Shown: positions 18,277 to 28,261 of the stretch, piece by piece
Layout of the letters: every line of letters begins with the position of its first letter
Position numbering within the stretch: the first letter of the stretch is position 1
Assembly (NCBI GenBank): GCA_963668325.1
Contig: OY764222.1
Span: 2,852,001-2,916,000 of the forward strand
DNA length: 64,000 nucleotides
Origin: MPNP01 sp963668325
Lineage (GTDB): Bacteria; Pseudomonadota; Alphaproteobacteria; Rhodobacterales; Rhodobacteraceae
Direction: 5' to 3'
Translations under genes and position numbers: made by a program
Notes under the pieces: generated by a model
The model's database searches: none
What the model saw: the letters and a program-made list of their open reading frames with translations, nothing else
What the model was told of the DNA's origin: nothing

Positions 18277-18765
18277 ATGTTCCAAAAGAAACGTTGGTGG
18301 ATCTTTGTCTACCTCTTTATCCTGATTCCAATTCAGGGAGTCACTGATATTGAATATGCAAGGGACCTCATGGAATCCAACCGGTTTGAAGAAGCTATGG
18401 AAGAACTTATTCCAGCTGCCAACTCTGGCAATGCCGATGCCGAAGAACTGATCGGGATTATGTACGCCTTGGGACTCGGGGTTCCCCAGGATGACGTTAG
18501 AGCATTTGAATGGTACCTCAGATCCTCCATGAAGGCTCACCCAGGAGCCCAATCGGGTGTAGGCTGGTATTATGAAACTGGTAGAGGGTTGGAAAAACCA
18601 GATATAGTCAGAGCCTATATGTGGTATACCCTTTCGGCAATTGGTGGTGATCCAGACGCCAAAATCAGTCTTGAATTCCTTGTGCCCAAAATGACGATTG
18701 AAGAAATTAATCAGGGAAAGATATTGGTACAAGATTATAGGCCCTGGATGTATCCTTTGCGGTGA
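18277..18765 (+). CDS. Exported Sel1-repeat protein
   Basis: A 162-residue protein with a signal-peptide-like N terminus (KKRWWIFVYLFILIPIQG) followed by Sel1/TPR-like repeats: AEELIGIMYALGLGVPQDDVRAFEWY, AQSGVGWYYETGRGLEKPDIVRAYMWY and a final partial repeat. Sel1 proteins are helical scaffolds, often exported. Nothing in the sequence shows a partner. It is divergent from the di-haem peroxidase with a gap of about 15 bp, so promoters must overlap the gene starts. Confidence 0.82.
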   Translation: MFQKKRWWIFVYLFILIPIQGVTDIEYARDLMESNRFEEAMEELIPAANSGNADAEELIGIMYALGLGVPQDDVRAFEWYLRSSMKAHPGAQSGVGWYYETGRGLEKPDIVRAYMWYTLSAIGGDPDAKISLEFLVPKMTIEEINQGKILVQDYRPWMYPLR

Positions 18766-18786
18766 TTCCTTTTGGAATAATCTCCA

Positions 18787-19479
18787 TCAAACGATTATTG
18801 GTTTTGCAAACCTCTTCAATTCCCCGGTTTCAGGGTGTTGTAATGGCTCCGAACTATACTGGACAAGATAGGCACGACGATTTTTGTTGGAAATGTTTTC
18901 CCCGGAACAATGTAGAGTCAGACTGGAAAAAACAACAATCATCCCCGCCGGCCCAACCACCTGAATTCCTTCATCATTTCCACTATAACCAACCATTTCC
19001 TTTGATGTCATATCCCATTCATGTGGGTCAATATAATTTTTTTCGCTAAGGTTCCGTGGAAGAATTCTTAGACACCCGTTCATTTCATTCACCTTATCAA
19101 GAGCCAGCCAGACACTGACATAGGGTTTGTGATCATACCCAACATAGGCACTGTCCTGATGCCAGGCAAAACTTGCTCCAGTTTCAGGCCCCTTGACCAC
19201 AAATTGTTCGTTGAACAGGTAAAATTTATTACCCAATACCTTGGAGGCTACTATGGCGGGCGGCCCCGAAAGGATAAATGATTCCAAACCATCAAACTCT
19301 TCATGCCGATGAGCAAGGAATCTTCTTCTTTTACCCAAACCAATTTCATGACGATCACCTCCGCCGTCATCAATCGGTTCATCCAAAAGGGTGTTACAGC
19401 AATTTCTTAAAAGATTCAGGTTGGAATTGGGTAAAGGTTCATTGCCTACGAAATAACCTTCGTCGAAATAACAATCCAA
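18787..19479 (-). CDS. Phytanoyl-CoA dioxygenase (PhyH)-family Fe(II)/2-oxoglutarate oxygenase
   Basis: About 230 residues with the PhyH fold. The iron ligands appear as His and Asp in FAWHQDSAYVGYD and the distal His in SSLTLHCSGEN, with an Arg (NKNRRAY) placed to hold 2-oxoglutarate. The start is uncertain. TTG 19479 is the first standard start, yet the frame stays open upstream towards dctP, and ATG is absent. PhyH proteins act on diverse small molecules and no substrate can be named. Confidence 0.78.
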   Translation of the reverse strand: MDCYFDEGYFVGNEPLPNSNLNLLRNCCNTLLDEPIDDGGGDRHEIGLGKRRRFLAHRHEEFDGLESFILSGPPAIVASKVLGNKFYLFNEQFVVKGPETGASFAWHQDSAYVGYDHKPYVSVWLALDKVNEMNGCLRILPRNLSEKNYIDPHEWDMTSKEMVGYSGNDEGIQVVGPAGMIVVFSSLTLHCSGENISNKNRRAYLVQYSSEPLQHPETGELKRFAKPIIV

Positions 19480-19489
19480 TTCAAACCCC

Positions 19490-19526
19490 AGAATAGAAAA
19501 TGGAGGCCAACTAGGTTGACCTCCAT
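19490..19526 (-). terminator. Rho-independent terminator after dctP
   Basis: On the minus strand, immediately after the dctP stop, ATGGAGGTCAAC (19526-19515) pairs with GTTGGCCTCCAT (19511-19500) around a 3-nt loop. The 12-bp stem has a single G-U pair. The transcript then runs into TTTTCTATTC. It closes the TRAP operon and lies directly before the PhyH gene start. Confidence 0.8.
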
Positions 19527-19534
19527 AAAAATTA

Positions 19535-20605
19535 TCAGTTCGTGACTGAAGCGTTCAGCATGTCAATTTCAGCTTCGGCTGCCGCAGCAGCTTCGACCAA
19601 GGCATCAAACACTTCCTGACCACCCTTTACATTTAATTTGAACCAATCGTAAACGGGGGCTGCAGCATCTTTGAACATCTGCTTTTGCTCAGGTGTCGGA
19701 ACATAAATGTTGCCACCAATCTCCACAAAATCGGCATAAGCCTGGATGGATTTTCTCTTTGGCGAGGCAAAGGTTGCTTGTTGCAATTCGGTGAATCCAT
19801 TGGCTACAACCATTCTGAGACCCTCAGGCATACTCATGAGCTTTTCATTATTCATCCACCACAGGGCACCCATATAGGCATGTCCGTCCAAGGTAATGTA
19901 TTTCAAGCCGGCATCAGGGAATTTCATACCCATAATGTCAGTAATACCGTTCTTGGAACCTTCGACAACACCTGTCTGGAAGGAGGTAAACAGCTCAGGC
20001 CAGGGGATTGGGGTTGGGCTGGCGCCCAAAGCTTTTACCAATTCCTGGGGAAGGTCGGCTACAACCGTTCTGATTTTCAAGCCTTCCATGTCTGTTGGAG
20101 TCTGAACTACTCTCTGTGTGTTGGCAAAGTTTCTCCATCCACCAGTATTACCGATAGTCATCAATCTGATGGTATTGTTGGAATCCTCCAAAGCCATTTG
20201 TCGAAGCAGATTTACAAATTCACCTCTTAGTACGGTTTCAGCTACCCGGTCATCCCGAAGCAGATAAGGCAGGTCAAAGATCTGGACATAGGGGAAAATT
20301 CCGGCGGCACCTCCAGATGTGGAAATATAAACATCCATGGTACCATCCGAAATCCCCTGAAGACATTCAGCTCCATTGGCACATAACTGGGTACCGGCAA
20401 AAATTTCTACCGATATCGCTCCATTGGAGCGGGACTCAACATAATCCTTAAAGACAACGATCCCATCGTAGTCTTCATCATTCAAGTCTGGGCCCACAAC
20501 AGCTCGTAGATTATAATCAGCGGCAGTTACAGAACCCAAGCCAATCATTAGCCCAAACAAAACTGCTACACCCAGTCTAACAGGGCTTAACAATTGATTA
20601 AACAT
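19535..20605 (-). CDS. dctP: TRAP transporter substrate-binding protein
   Basis: A 356-residue periplasmic DctP-family protein with a signal peptide (LGVAVLFGLMIGLGSVTAA). Typical features include GMKIRT-like EGLKIRTVVADLPQE and the substrate-carboxylate Arg region, with PTPIPWPELFTSFQTGVVEG. The family binds carboxylate ligands and delivers them to DctQM. It is last in the minus-strand gene order, 195 bp after dctM, and may have its own promoter. Two M20 deacylases lead the same cluster, so an N-acyl amino acid or similar carboxylate is a reasonable ligand guess. Confidence 0.93.
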   Translation of the reverse strand: MFNQLLSPVRLGVAVLFGLMIGLGSVTAADYNLRAVVGPDLNDEDYDGIVVFKDYVESRSNGAISVEIFAGTQLCANGAECLQGISDGTMDVYISTSGGAAGIFPYVQIFDLPYLLRDDRVAETVLRGEFVNLLRQMALEDSNNTIRLMTIGNTGGWRNFANTQRVVQTPTDMEGLKIRTVVADLPQELVKALGASPTPIPWPELFTSFQTGVVEGSKNGITDIMGMKFPDAGLKYITLDGHAYMGALWWMNNEKLMSMPEGLRMVVANGFTELQQATFASPKRKSIQAYADFVEIGGNIYVPTPEQKQMFKDAAAPVYDWFKLNVKGGQEVFDALVEAAAAAEAEIDMLNASVTN

Positions 20606-20800
20606 GCTATTTTCTCCTAATAATTCAAAAAACAGGCTCCTGAATCCTAGCTTTGTTAAACTAAAACTCCTCAGGCAAATTGGCCTGCAACAACCTGTTC
20701 TTTATTAAATATGCTTTGATTACGGTGTTAGATTATTATCAAACACCACTATCTCCATTTATAAACTCTGTCGATTAAATCTGCAACCAAAAACCAATTA

Positions 20801-22090
20801 TCACCTGATAAAACCAAACAATTCAGGAATAAACAAAGAAATGGGTGGAATGTAGGTAATAAGAAATATAACCAAAACTTCGACAGCCAGAAATGGCAAA
20901 ATGGTTTTGGCCAAGGTCTCGACTCTTACCCCGGAAATACTTGAAGCCACAAAAAGTACCAATCCCATGGGTGGTGTAACCAGGCCAACCGTAAGGTTGA
21001 CTGACATAATGATGGCAAAATGAACCGGGTGTACCCCCATTTCAATAAATATCGGAGCTAAAATGGGACCTAGGATAATTATGGCCGGGCCTGCATCCAG
21101 AAACATGCCAACAATGAATAACAAAATATTGATCAGGAAAAGTAAAACCAAAGGATTGGAAGAAAGAGATAATACCCATCCCGCCAGGATTTCTGGAAGG
21201 TGACTCAATCCTACAATCGCCTTGAATGCTATAGCAGCCCCAACCAACAACAAAACAACTGTTGAGGATAAGGCAGCTCTAACAAGAACTTCTGGAAGAT
21301 CTTTCCAGGTCATGGTCTTCAGCAAGAAAATACTGATCAAGAGAGCGTAAGCTACGGCTATTGCCGAGGCTTCGGTGGGTGTAAATACCCCTGCCAGAAT
21401 TCCACCCAAGATGATGACCGGGGTCAGTAATGGAAAAAAGGCTCTTGCTGCAGCATTGAGTCTTTCCCTCCAGGTTGCCCTTCTTGAAGCAACCGGGAAA
21501 TCATTTTTCTTGGCCAAATAACCCGTTACTATCATCAGACCAACACCAACCATAACACCTGGGATCATCCCCCCGAGGAAAAGCGCGGCGACGGATTCCC
21601 CCATGACATAGGCATAAATTATCATAATACCGGAAGGTGGGATTATTGGACCGATTACCGAGGAAGCCGCCGTAATCGCTGCCGCAAACTTTCTGGTATA
21701 GCCATTCTTTTCCATGGCGGGAATAAGCATGGATCCCAAGGCTGAGGTATCAGCAACTGCTGACCCAGAGAGACCCGCAAACAACATGGATGAAAGAATA
21801 TTCACATGAGCCAACCCGCCCCTGAAATGACCCATCATTACCTGGGCAAAATCAACTAATCTTCTGGTGATTCCTCCCTTGTTCATCAGTTCTCCGGCCA
21901 GCATAAAAAATGGAATGGCCATGAGGGGGAAGGAATCAATACCGTTATAAATGTTGCGATATAAAAAGGCTATATCCCTTTCCTGACCAATCCCCCATAA
22001 AACCAATCCGGGTCCCGCCAACATGGCAAAAAATACTGGTACTCCGATAAACAGGAAGACCAGGAACAGCGGAAGAAACAATATCATCAT
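20801..22090 (-). CDS. dctM: TRAP transporter large permease
   Basis: A 429-residue polytopic protein with about 11-12 membrane helices. It forms the transport channel of a Na+-coupled TRAP system. Family motifs include LAGELMNKGGITRRLVDFA, GLSGSAVADTSALGSMLIPAM and GGILAGVFTPTEASAIAV. It begins 5 bp after dctQ ends, consistent with tight co-translation, and is full length. Confidence 0.95.
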   Translation of the reverse strand: MMILFLPLFLVFLFIGVPVFFAMLAGPGLVLWGIGQERDIAFLYRNIYNGIDSFPLMAIPFFMLAGELMNKGGITRRLVDFAQVMMGHFRGGLAHVNILSSMLFAGLSGSAVADTSALGSMLIPAMEKNGYTRKFAAAITAASSVIGPIIPPSGIMIIYAYVMGESVAALFLGGMIPGVMVGVGLMIVTGYLAKKNDFPVASRRATWRERLNAAARAFFPLLTPVIILGGILAGVFTPTEASAIAVAYALLISIFLLKTMTWKDLPEVLVRAALSSTVVLLLVGAAIAFKAIVGLSHLPEILAGWVLSLSSNPLVLLFLINILLFIVGMFLDAGPAIIILGPILAPIFIEMGVHPVHFAIIMSVNLTVGLVTPPMGLVLFVASSISGVRVETLAKTILPFLAVEVLVIFLITYIPPISLFIPELFGFIR

Positions 22091-22095
22091 TTGAA

Positions 22096-22680
22096 TTACT
22101 CGATAGCAGAAGAAATCTTATCGTAGGGGCTGGGATAGTTGACATTTGAATTCAAAAGGGTGTGAGCCTGCTGAATGATTAATTCAATTCCAACCAAAAC
22201 CATCAAAACAAAACCCGTTGGAAGGGACATATACATCCAGGCCAGTTTTATCCGTATGGATTCCATCCCAATCAGGGCCAAAGGAATTTTCAGGGAGCTG
22301 GAATTGAATAGCCACCCACTTGCTATATGCTTGTTGGCAAACCACAAGGCAACGAACAAGGTACAGATACCAAGGATCAAAATTAACAGATTAAAAATTC
22401 CTCCAAAGGTCTTGCCCATATAATCCTTGATAATGTCAATTGAGACAAAACTACCCCACCGATATGCCGATGGTGCCATGAGCCCTGTCATCCATAGCAT
22501 GCAAAAACGGGCTGCCTCATCTGGCCATGGCAACGCATTATTCAGGATATATCTGAAAAATACCTGAATCAAAATGCAGATCACCATTAAACCCAGGGCA
22601 AACATGGCCAAAACCCGACACCAAGCCAGAATTCTGGTCAGAATATTGCCATAGATTTTTACAAAATCAGTTAACTCCAT
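22096..22680 (-). CDS. dctQ: TRAP transporter small permease
   Basis: A 194-residue DctQ-type membrane protein with four predicted helices. It contains the family segment FFRYILNNALPWPDEAARFCMLWMTGL. It pairs with DctM to form the membrane unit. The ATG at 22680 lies 55 bp after the upstream M20 gene. Confidence 0.92.
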   Translation of the reverse strand: MELTDFVKIYGNILTRILAWCRVLAMFALGLMVICILIQVFFRYILNNALPWPDEAARFCMLWMTGLMAPSAYRWGSFVSIDIIKDYMGKTFGGIFNLLILILGICTLFVALWFANKHIASGWLFNSSSLKIPLALIGMESIRIKLAWMYMSLPTGFVLMVLVGIELIIQQAHTLLNSNVNYPSPYDKISSAIE

Positions 22681-22734
22681 CCCATTTCTCTATCATTAAT
22701 TTTGCCACTCATGATGCGTTCAACGTAGTTGTGA

Positions 22735-23901
22735 TCATGCCATGGGCAACCTTTGTTCAGCCATTTCAACCCACCAGGAACACCCGGCTGGTATCACTTC
22801 ATCGTTAAAGTTATACTTTGGATGATGAAGTGGTGCAGAATCACCATTCCCGATAAGAATAAAGGCCCCTGGTCGAGCGTTAAGCATATAGGAAAAATCT
22901 TCCGCACCCATGAGTACAGGATGATTAGGATCTACATTACTTGAAATCTTTTGGGCAGCCCCTACGGCAAAATCTGTTTCCCTTTCGTGGTTTTCCATCA
23001 CCGGGTAACCATGTTCATATTGCACCTTTGCCGTGGCCCCAAAGGATTGGGCAATACCTTCAGAAATAGCATGGATTTTTTTATAGACTGTATCCTTTAC
23101 ACCCTTGTCCATTGTACGGACAGTTCCCTTGAGTAAGACTTTCTGCGGTATTACATTACTGGCTTTAGTATCAGTTTCGAATGATGTTACTGTAACCACC
23201 ACAGTTTTGACGGGATCCACATTACGGGCAACAATGGTTTGCAACCCAACGACTATATGGGAAGCTACTAGAGTTGTATCCACCGCAATATCCGGTTGGG
23301 CAGCATGTCCACCTACTCCTTCTATGGTAATAAAAAAAGTATCCGCTGCGGCGAAAAATGGCCCTGGTCGGATGGCAAATTCATCAACTTTCATACCAGG
23401 GGTATTGTGCATTCCATAAACCTCGTTGATATTGAATCTTTCCATCATGCCATCATCAACCATTTCCTTACCACCACCGCCACCTTCTTCGGCGGGTTGA
23501 AAAATTACCGCTATACGGCCGTTAAAGTTTCTTGTTTCAGCCAAATATTTTGTAGCACCAAGTAACATAGCAGTGTGACCATCATGCCCACAGGCATGCA
23601 TCACTCCAGGTGTTTTGGATGAATAAGATACTGCTGTATCTTCCTCAATCGGAAGCGCATCCATATCTGCTCTCATCCCGATTGTTTTTCCGGAGGTATT
23701 GGTTCGACCATTAATTATCCCTACTACCCCGGTACGTCCGAGACCTCGTGCAATCTCATCACAACCAAATTCTTTGAGCTTCTTTGCTACGAAATCCGAA
23801 GTTCTAAACGTATCAAACATCAATTCTGGATTTTGGTGAATATCCTGCCGCCATTCACTGATTTCTTTCTGCATTTCTGAAAAACGATTTCGTATTGCCA
23901 A
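22735..23901 (-). CDS. M20 amidohydrolase (hippurate hydrolase / IAA-amino-acid hydrolase type)
   Basis: A 388-residue metallopeptidase of the M20D group that cleaves N-acyl amino acids. Metal-site signatures are visible: MRADMDALPIEED, HACGHDGHTAMLLG (Cys/His ligands), the FQPAEEGGGGGKEM glutamates and a late His in APLHHPKYNFND. An inserted dimerisation domain lies in the middle. It starts 10 bp after the upstream argE-like gene and leads into dctQM, suggesting that imported N-acylated amino acids are its substrates. Confidence 0.92.
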   Translation of the reverse strand: MAIRNRFSEMQKEISEWRQDIHQNPELMFDTFRTSDFVAKKLKEFGCDEIARGLGRTGVVGIINGRTNTSGKTIGMRADMDALPIEEDTAVSYSSKTPGVMHACGHDGHTAMLLGATKYLAETRNFNGRIAVIFQPAEEGGGGGKEMVDDGMMERFNINEVYGMHNTPGMKVDEFAIRPGPFFAAADTFFITIEGVGGHAAQPDIAVDTTLVASHIVVGLQTIVARNVDPVKTVVVTVTSFETDTKASNVIPQKVLLKGTVRTMDKGVKDTVYKKIHAISEGIAQSFGATAKVQYEHGYPVMENHERETDFAVGAAQKISSNVDPNHPVLMGAEDFSYMLNARPGAFILIGNGDSAPLHHPKYNFNDEVIPAGCSWWVEMAEQRLPMA

Positions 23902-23911
23902 TTTTATCTCC

Positions 23912-25066
23912 CTAGATTAGTTCCTTGATTATCTTCCCGATAAATTTTTCCCCTGCCTCAAGCTGGGCAAGAGATATATACTCATCAGCTCCATGTGCCT
24001 GTTCAATACTTCCAGGGCCACAAATAACTGCAGAATATCCCTCTGCCTGAAATTGGCCTGCTTCCGTCCCATAGGATACCACATTACTGCTGTTATCACC
24101 GGTAATCCTTCTTACCATTTCTTCAGCTTTACCATTCGTTTCAGGTCGTAATGGGGGTACGTTAAACCAGTTGCTAGCATCAATTCCTGTATTTTCATTA
24201 ATTTTTTTCATTTCCGATTCAAGTTGGCTGGCATAATTCTGGAATTCAGATATCCACATCTCTGGCTTTTCCCCGGGCACACAACGAATCTCAACAAAAA
24301 ACCTACAGTCCTTTGCGGTGATATTTTGGGCTGTCCCTCCACTAATTTTACCAACATGAAGTGTTGTATATGGTGGATCAAATTGACTGACGATGGCATC
24401 CTTCATTTTTTTCTTGTTTTCCAAGTTACGTTGGTTTGCCCATTCAATAAGCTTTGCCCCATACATAATCGCAGAAACTCCCTGATGCATTATTGATGAA
24501 TGCACCTCATAACCCTTTACATGAACGGATATTGCTGTCCCGCCCTTGTGCCCTGTTACTACTTTCAACATGGATGGTTCACCAATTATGGCTATCTTGG
24601 CGGGTGGAAATTCTTCGTGCATTTTATTGATCATGGGAGGGGCACCAATACAACCAATTTCTTCATCCCTGGAAAAAGCGATTTGGATTGGTCGCTTGAG
24701 CTTGACCTTTGTCATTTCAGGAACCATGGCGAGAACATTGGCCAGAAATCCCTTCATATCGCAGGTACCCCGACCATAGAGTTTGCCATTGAATTCGGTT
24801 ACCTTCCAGGGGTCAGTTTGCCATTTCTGGCCGATTACCGGTACGACATCCGTGTGCCCAGAAAGGATAACTCCTCCTGGTAATTCTGGCCCAATCGAGG
24901 CATAAATACTTGCCTTGGAGCCATCTTCATTATAATCTAGAAAGCAGTTGACCTTATATCCCTCAAGATAATCACAAATCCAACCAACCAAATCCAAATT
25001 TGAAGTATTTGAAACTGTTGGATATGAAACTAAGGTTTCCAATATATCTCTGGACGGATTTACCAT
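23912..25066 (-). CDS. argE: N-acetylornithine deacetylase-like M20 peptidase
   Basis: A 384-residue M20A-type deacylase. Motifs: LSGHTDVVPVIGQKW with the first metal His, GRGTCDMKGFLA with the bridging Asp, FSRDEEIGCIGA with the catalytic Glu pair, and late EQAHGADEYI. This is the ArgE/DapE-like group that releases acetate from N-acetylornithine. Here it is the first gene of a TRAP transporter operon, so a catabolic role on imported acyl amino acids is as likely as arginine biosynthesis, and the symbol is tentative. Confidence 0.85.
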   Translation of the reverse strand: MVNPSRDILETLVSYPTVSNTSNLDLVGWICDYLEGYKVNCFLDYNEDGSKASIYASIGPELPGGVILSGHTDVVPVIGQKWQTDPWKVTEFNGKLYGRGTCDMKGFLANVLAMVPEMTKVKLKRPIQIAFSRDEEIGCIGAPPMINKMHEEFPPAKIAIIGEPSMLKVVTGHKGGTAISVHVKGYEVHSSIMHQGVSAIMYGAKLIEWANQRNLENKKKMKDAIVSQFDPPYTTLHVGKISGGTAQNITAKDCRFFVEIRCVPGEKPEMWISEFQNYASQLESEMKKINENTGIDASNWFNVPPLRPETNGKAEEMVRRITGDNSSNVVSYGTEAGQFQAEGYSAVICGPGSIEQAHGADEYISLAQLEAGEKFIGKIIKELI

Positions 25067-25263
25067 TTAGTTACTTTACTCCTAATAATGGGAATCTTGT
25101 TCAAATTTAATTTACTTAGGTGGTCACAAAATAATAATATTCTGAAAATGAGTGCCACTTGTATATATCACCTAAACTCTATTTTGTTCTGATTCTCTAG
25201 GAAATAAGTGATAACTATGCTCACACTCAAATTTTATTGTGGCTAAACTGATCGGGTCTTTTT

Positions 25264-26280
25264 GTGGTGGATATATTAACTAAAAGAGAATTTGTCGTTG
25301 GTACACTGGGCCTATTGGCATCAACCCAAATCGCCAGATCACAATCAGCAAGACCTTATGAACAAAAAGTTGCTGGGCTCTATCCAGTATCAAAAAAACC
25401 AGCCATATCTGAAACTATCCATAACTCAGCTATAAAGGCAGCCATCCGTGGTGATATAAAATATGATTTCTATTCTGGTGTACCAAAACAGGAATATGAG
25501 AATATCTTGAGGGAAGTTTCAGAACAAGATTATGATTTGATTATTGGAGAAATCTTTGAATTCGAAGACTTGACCAGAGGAATCGCACTAGATTATCGTA
25601 GCCAATCTTATCTGTTTGGCTCTTACCAACCAACTCCTGAATATCTCACTTCATTTTCTATATTTGAAAACTATACCCATGATGCAGCGTATATTGCCGG
25701 CATAATCGCTAGTGGATTCAGCAAATCCAATGTTTTGGGAGCCTTTGGTACCCTATATTCCCCAAATTCCTATCGAAATCTGAATGCCTTCATTCAAGGG
25801 GCCAAAGAGGTCAATTCACAAATCAATATCCTGGTAGAACTAATTGAGGGGGACATAGACCCTATATCAATTGTAGAAAAATTCGAGTTCCAGAAAGCGT
25901 TTGGGGTGGATTTGATCTATGCTGAAAAGGTTGGGGTGGAACAGTTTTCCATTGAAAATGAAATTCTGACCATTGGTAATGTTCTAAATCATGTTGACAA
26001 AAATCCCAATTACATGGTTTCATCAACACTTTGGCATTACCAACCCACCCTTAATGCAGCTTTAGACAAGCTAAGAAACAACAGTTTTACAACTGAAAAT
26101 TTGCGACATTTTTCGGGCATGAAATTCGGAGGGTGTTCCTTGGCCTCACTCGATTCCTTTATTCATCAAGTTCCACCAGAAGTTCTGGAAAAAGCCTCTA
26201 GAAGAATTTATGAAATCAAAAACGAAAATTATGAAGTTGCAACTGTAGAATTACTTCCCGTCTCTGAATTGGGTGAGTAA
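25264..26280 (+). CDS. BMP-family ABC transporter substrate-binding protein
   Basis: A 338-residue exported protein related to the basic membrane lipoprotein (BMP/PnrA, Med) group, which binds nucleosides or similar ligands for ABC importers. The N terminus (LTKREFVVGTLGLLASTQIARSQS) looks like a signal peptide, possibly Tat-like but with KR instead of RR. The family pattern shows in AAYIAGIIASGFSKSNVLGAFG and NAFIQGAKEVN. No ATPase or permease follows, so it is an orphan in this window. The start is GTG 25264 or GTG 25267. It is divergent from argE. Confidence 0.75.
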   Translation: MVDILTKREFVVGTLGLLASTQIARSQSARPYEQKVAGLYPVSKKPAISETIHNSAIKAAIRGDIKYDFYSGVPKQEYENILREVSEQDYDLIIGEIFEFEDLTRGIALDYRSQSYLFGSYQPTPEYLTSFSIFENYTHDAAYIAGIIASGFSKSNVLGAFGTLYSPNSYRNLNAFIQGAKEVNSQINILVELIEGDIDPISIVEKFEFQKAFGVDLIYAEKVGVEQFSIENEILTIGNVLNHVDKNPNYMVSSTLWHYQPTLNAALDKLRNNSFTTENLRHFSGMKFGGCSLASLDSFIHQVPPEVLEKASRRIYEIKNENYEVATVELLPVSELGE

Positions 26281-26311
26281 AATTGTTTTGCTTGGTTTAT
26301 CTGGATTGCTC

Positions 26312-27196
26312 ATGAAAATTGATGCCCACCACCATTTATGGGATTTAAAGAAGGTCTCCTATCCCTGGTTGATGGAATTTGGCAAGGAAAGATTCTTTGG
26401 GAATCCCAAGCCAATCCAAAGGAATTACCTCATTGATGAATTCAGGTCCGGGGCAGAAAATGATGGTTTCAAAGGATCTGTTCATATCCAGGTCGGAGCT
26501 GCGGATGGGTTGGAAGAAGCCCGATGGGTTCAACTTGTTGCTGATAATAATCCTGAATGGAACCTTGTCCAGGTTGCCTTTTGTGACCTAACCTCGCCTG
26601 AACATTCAGAGATTCTAAAACAATATGCCAAACTCTCGACAGTGGTTGGTATAAGGCAGATTGTCGGCAGGTCGGAAGAAGAGGACCGACTTTCTGGAAC
26701 CAACAACCTACTGGTGGATGAACACTTCTTCCAAGGATTGGAGACCATAGCAGAATTGGGGTATTCCTTTGACCTACAACTTACCCCACCCCTGATGGCA
26801 TCTGCAGCAAAGGTATTTTCAAGGATTCCTGAGTTGAAGGTCGTCCTGTGTCATGCAGGCTCACCTAAAACTAACCAAGGGGACGGGTTTAAACAATGGC
26901 AAGATGGAATATCCCAATTGGCCTCACTGCCAAATATGAGTTGTAAGATTTCCGGTTTACCAATGTTTTTCAGGGAAAAGGATGCCTCTGAATATCAACC
27001 TATTGTAGATGTCTGTCTACAATCATTTGGACCGGAAAGATGTATGTATGGATCAAATTTTCCTGTGGACAGTTTGTACAAGGATTATGGGGATCTGGTT
27101 AAGGCCTACGAATCATGTGTCCCAACAGAATTTCATTCCCTAGTTTTTGGTAAGGTCGCTGCAAAAGCCTATTTCAAAACTCAAAACAAACTTTGA
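26312..27196 (+). CDS. Amidohydrolase-2 family protein (lactonase-like, COG3618)
   Basis: A 294-residue TIM-barrel amidohydrolase. ATG 26312 places the metal-binding IDAHHHLWD at the N terminus, as in fuconolactone/rhamnonolactone hydrolases; an earlier GTG would add a hydrophobic extension of no family resemblance. Later motifs are VVGIRQIV, LKVVLCHAGSPK and RCMYGSNFPVDSLY with the catalytic Asp. The family hydrolyses sugar-acid lactones or 2-pyrone dicarboxylates. It follows the BMP protein by 31 bp and may be co-transcribed with it. Confidence 0.87.
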   Translation: MKIDAHHHLWDLKKVSYPWLMEFGKERFFGNPKPIQRNYLIDEFRSGAENDGFKGSVHIQVGAADGLEEARWVQLVADNNPEWNLVQVAFCDLTSPEHSEILKQYAKLSTVVGIRQIVGRSEEEDRLSGTNNLLVDEHFFQGLETIAELGYSFDLQLTPPLMASAAKVFSRIPELKVVLCHAGSPKTNQGDGFKQWQDGISQLASLPNMSCKISGLPMFFREKDASEYQPIVDVCLQSFGPERCMYGSNFPVDSLYKDYGDLVKAYESCVPTEFHSLVFGKVAAKAYFKTQNKL

Positions 27197-27355
27197 TTGA
27201 GTGCTGTATTTTCTATTATAGCGTTGTTTTCTGCAACCTTACCAATTCCGTTGTCGATTGCACCCCACACCCGCTAGCCTGGAAAAAATAAAGGGGAACT
27301 ATCCCACTTTTTGTTATACAATGTGTAGGCGGAAATTCAGGTTAGTTTTCATAGA

Positions 27356-27541
27356 TCAATCCACTGGTGTTCCAGTCAGAGACCCACCCTCAATAATTTC
27401 GTCGGGGTGGTAACTGGGCCAAGGATTGTCAGGTGTCCATTCAGATTTTATACACAAATTTGATGGTAGTTTTCTACCAGGAGGAACTTCACAGTTTTGT
27501 GGTGGAAGGTGTCCGATTATTAATGGGAGGTATTTGATCAT
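27356..27541 (-). CDS. Small ORF after the HNH pseudogene, uncharacterised
   Basis: Sixty-one codons (MIKYLPLIIGHLPPQNCEV...) on the minus strand, in the same frame as the shifted end of the HNH nuclease pseudogene and separated from it by one TGA (27553-27551). It may be the continuation of that protein past a further stop, or a separate small gene such as an immunity protein. The sequence is Pro-rich with two Cys and has no recognised domain or clear ribosome site. Confidence 0.3.
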   Translation of the reverse strand: MIKYLPLIIGHLPPQNCEVPPGRKLPSNLCIKSEWTPDNPWPSYHPDEIIEGGSLTGTPVD

Positions 27542-28261
27542 TGTGACAGATCAGATCGGACAGAACTGCTTCTTGGCATTTTCAAGAAATATGTCAACGC
27601 GAGTACCTTTTGCCCTGTTGTATTCCTTGTGGGTGAGTTGCAGATTGGACGATCATCGGAGCCGCCCCAAGCTCTGGGAAGGGCGTGATCAACTTCAATG
27701 GCCGGATTCAAACGGCGATTCCATAATTGTCCGACATAAAGGGGTGGTAAGGGAACGTCGCACAATGCATCCCGGCCATTCTGTCTGTTGTATAGTTGGG
27801 GCATGTGCTTGCGTAAGTGATTTGGAGTCGCTGTCTTCCAGCCCTTGTATTTGCCGAAATACTGTCGGGCTTAGGTCGTCCAGGCACTGGTAGTCTCTGC
27901 GATTGACTTTCTTGCCTTGCTGAATAAATCCTTTGGGGTTTCCGTCGCTACCTCCACGTATTTGGGAGCTGGCGATCGCTTGTAGAGATATTTCGCTCCC
28001 TTGGCGGTGGTTACAATTACAACTCCTGCTCCGGTTGTGGTTACGGCGGCAAGTGTGCTGGCATCCACCAAGGCACCGACCGCTCCTCCAACAGCAGCTG
28101 CCGGAATGGCACAGACCGTACCAGCAGTGAATGAGGCAATATCCTCGGGCCCAACATGATAGTGAATCAGATACCATGGTTCATCGGATTCGGGGGTTTC
28201 CTCCATGTGGGATGCCACGAGCCCTTCGCAGAGCATTGCTCCGGCCGATCCTGCGGCAATG

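Noticed and set aside
18262..18732. N-terminal extension of about 157 residues of the di-haem peroxidase frame
   Set aside because: It lies antisense to the Sel1 gene, lacks domain features, and a clean signal peptide begins at 18261/18255.
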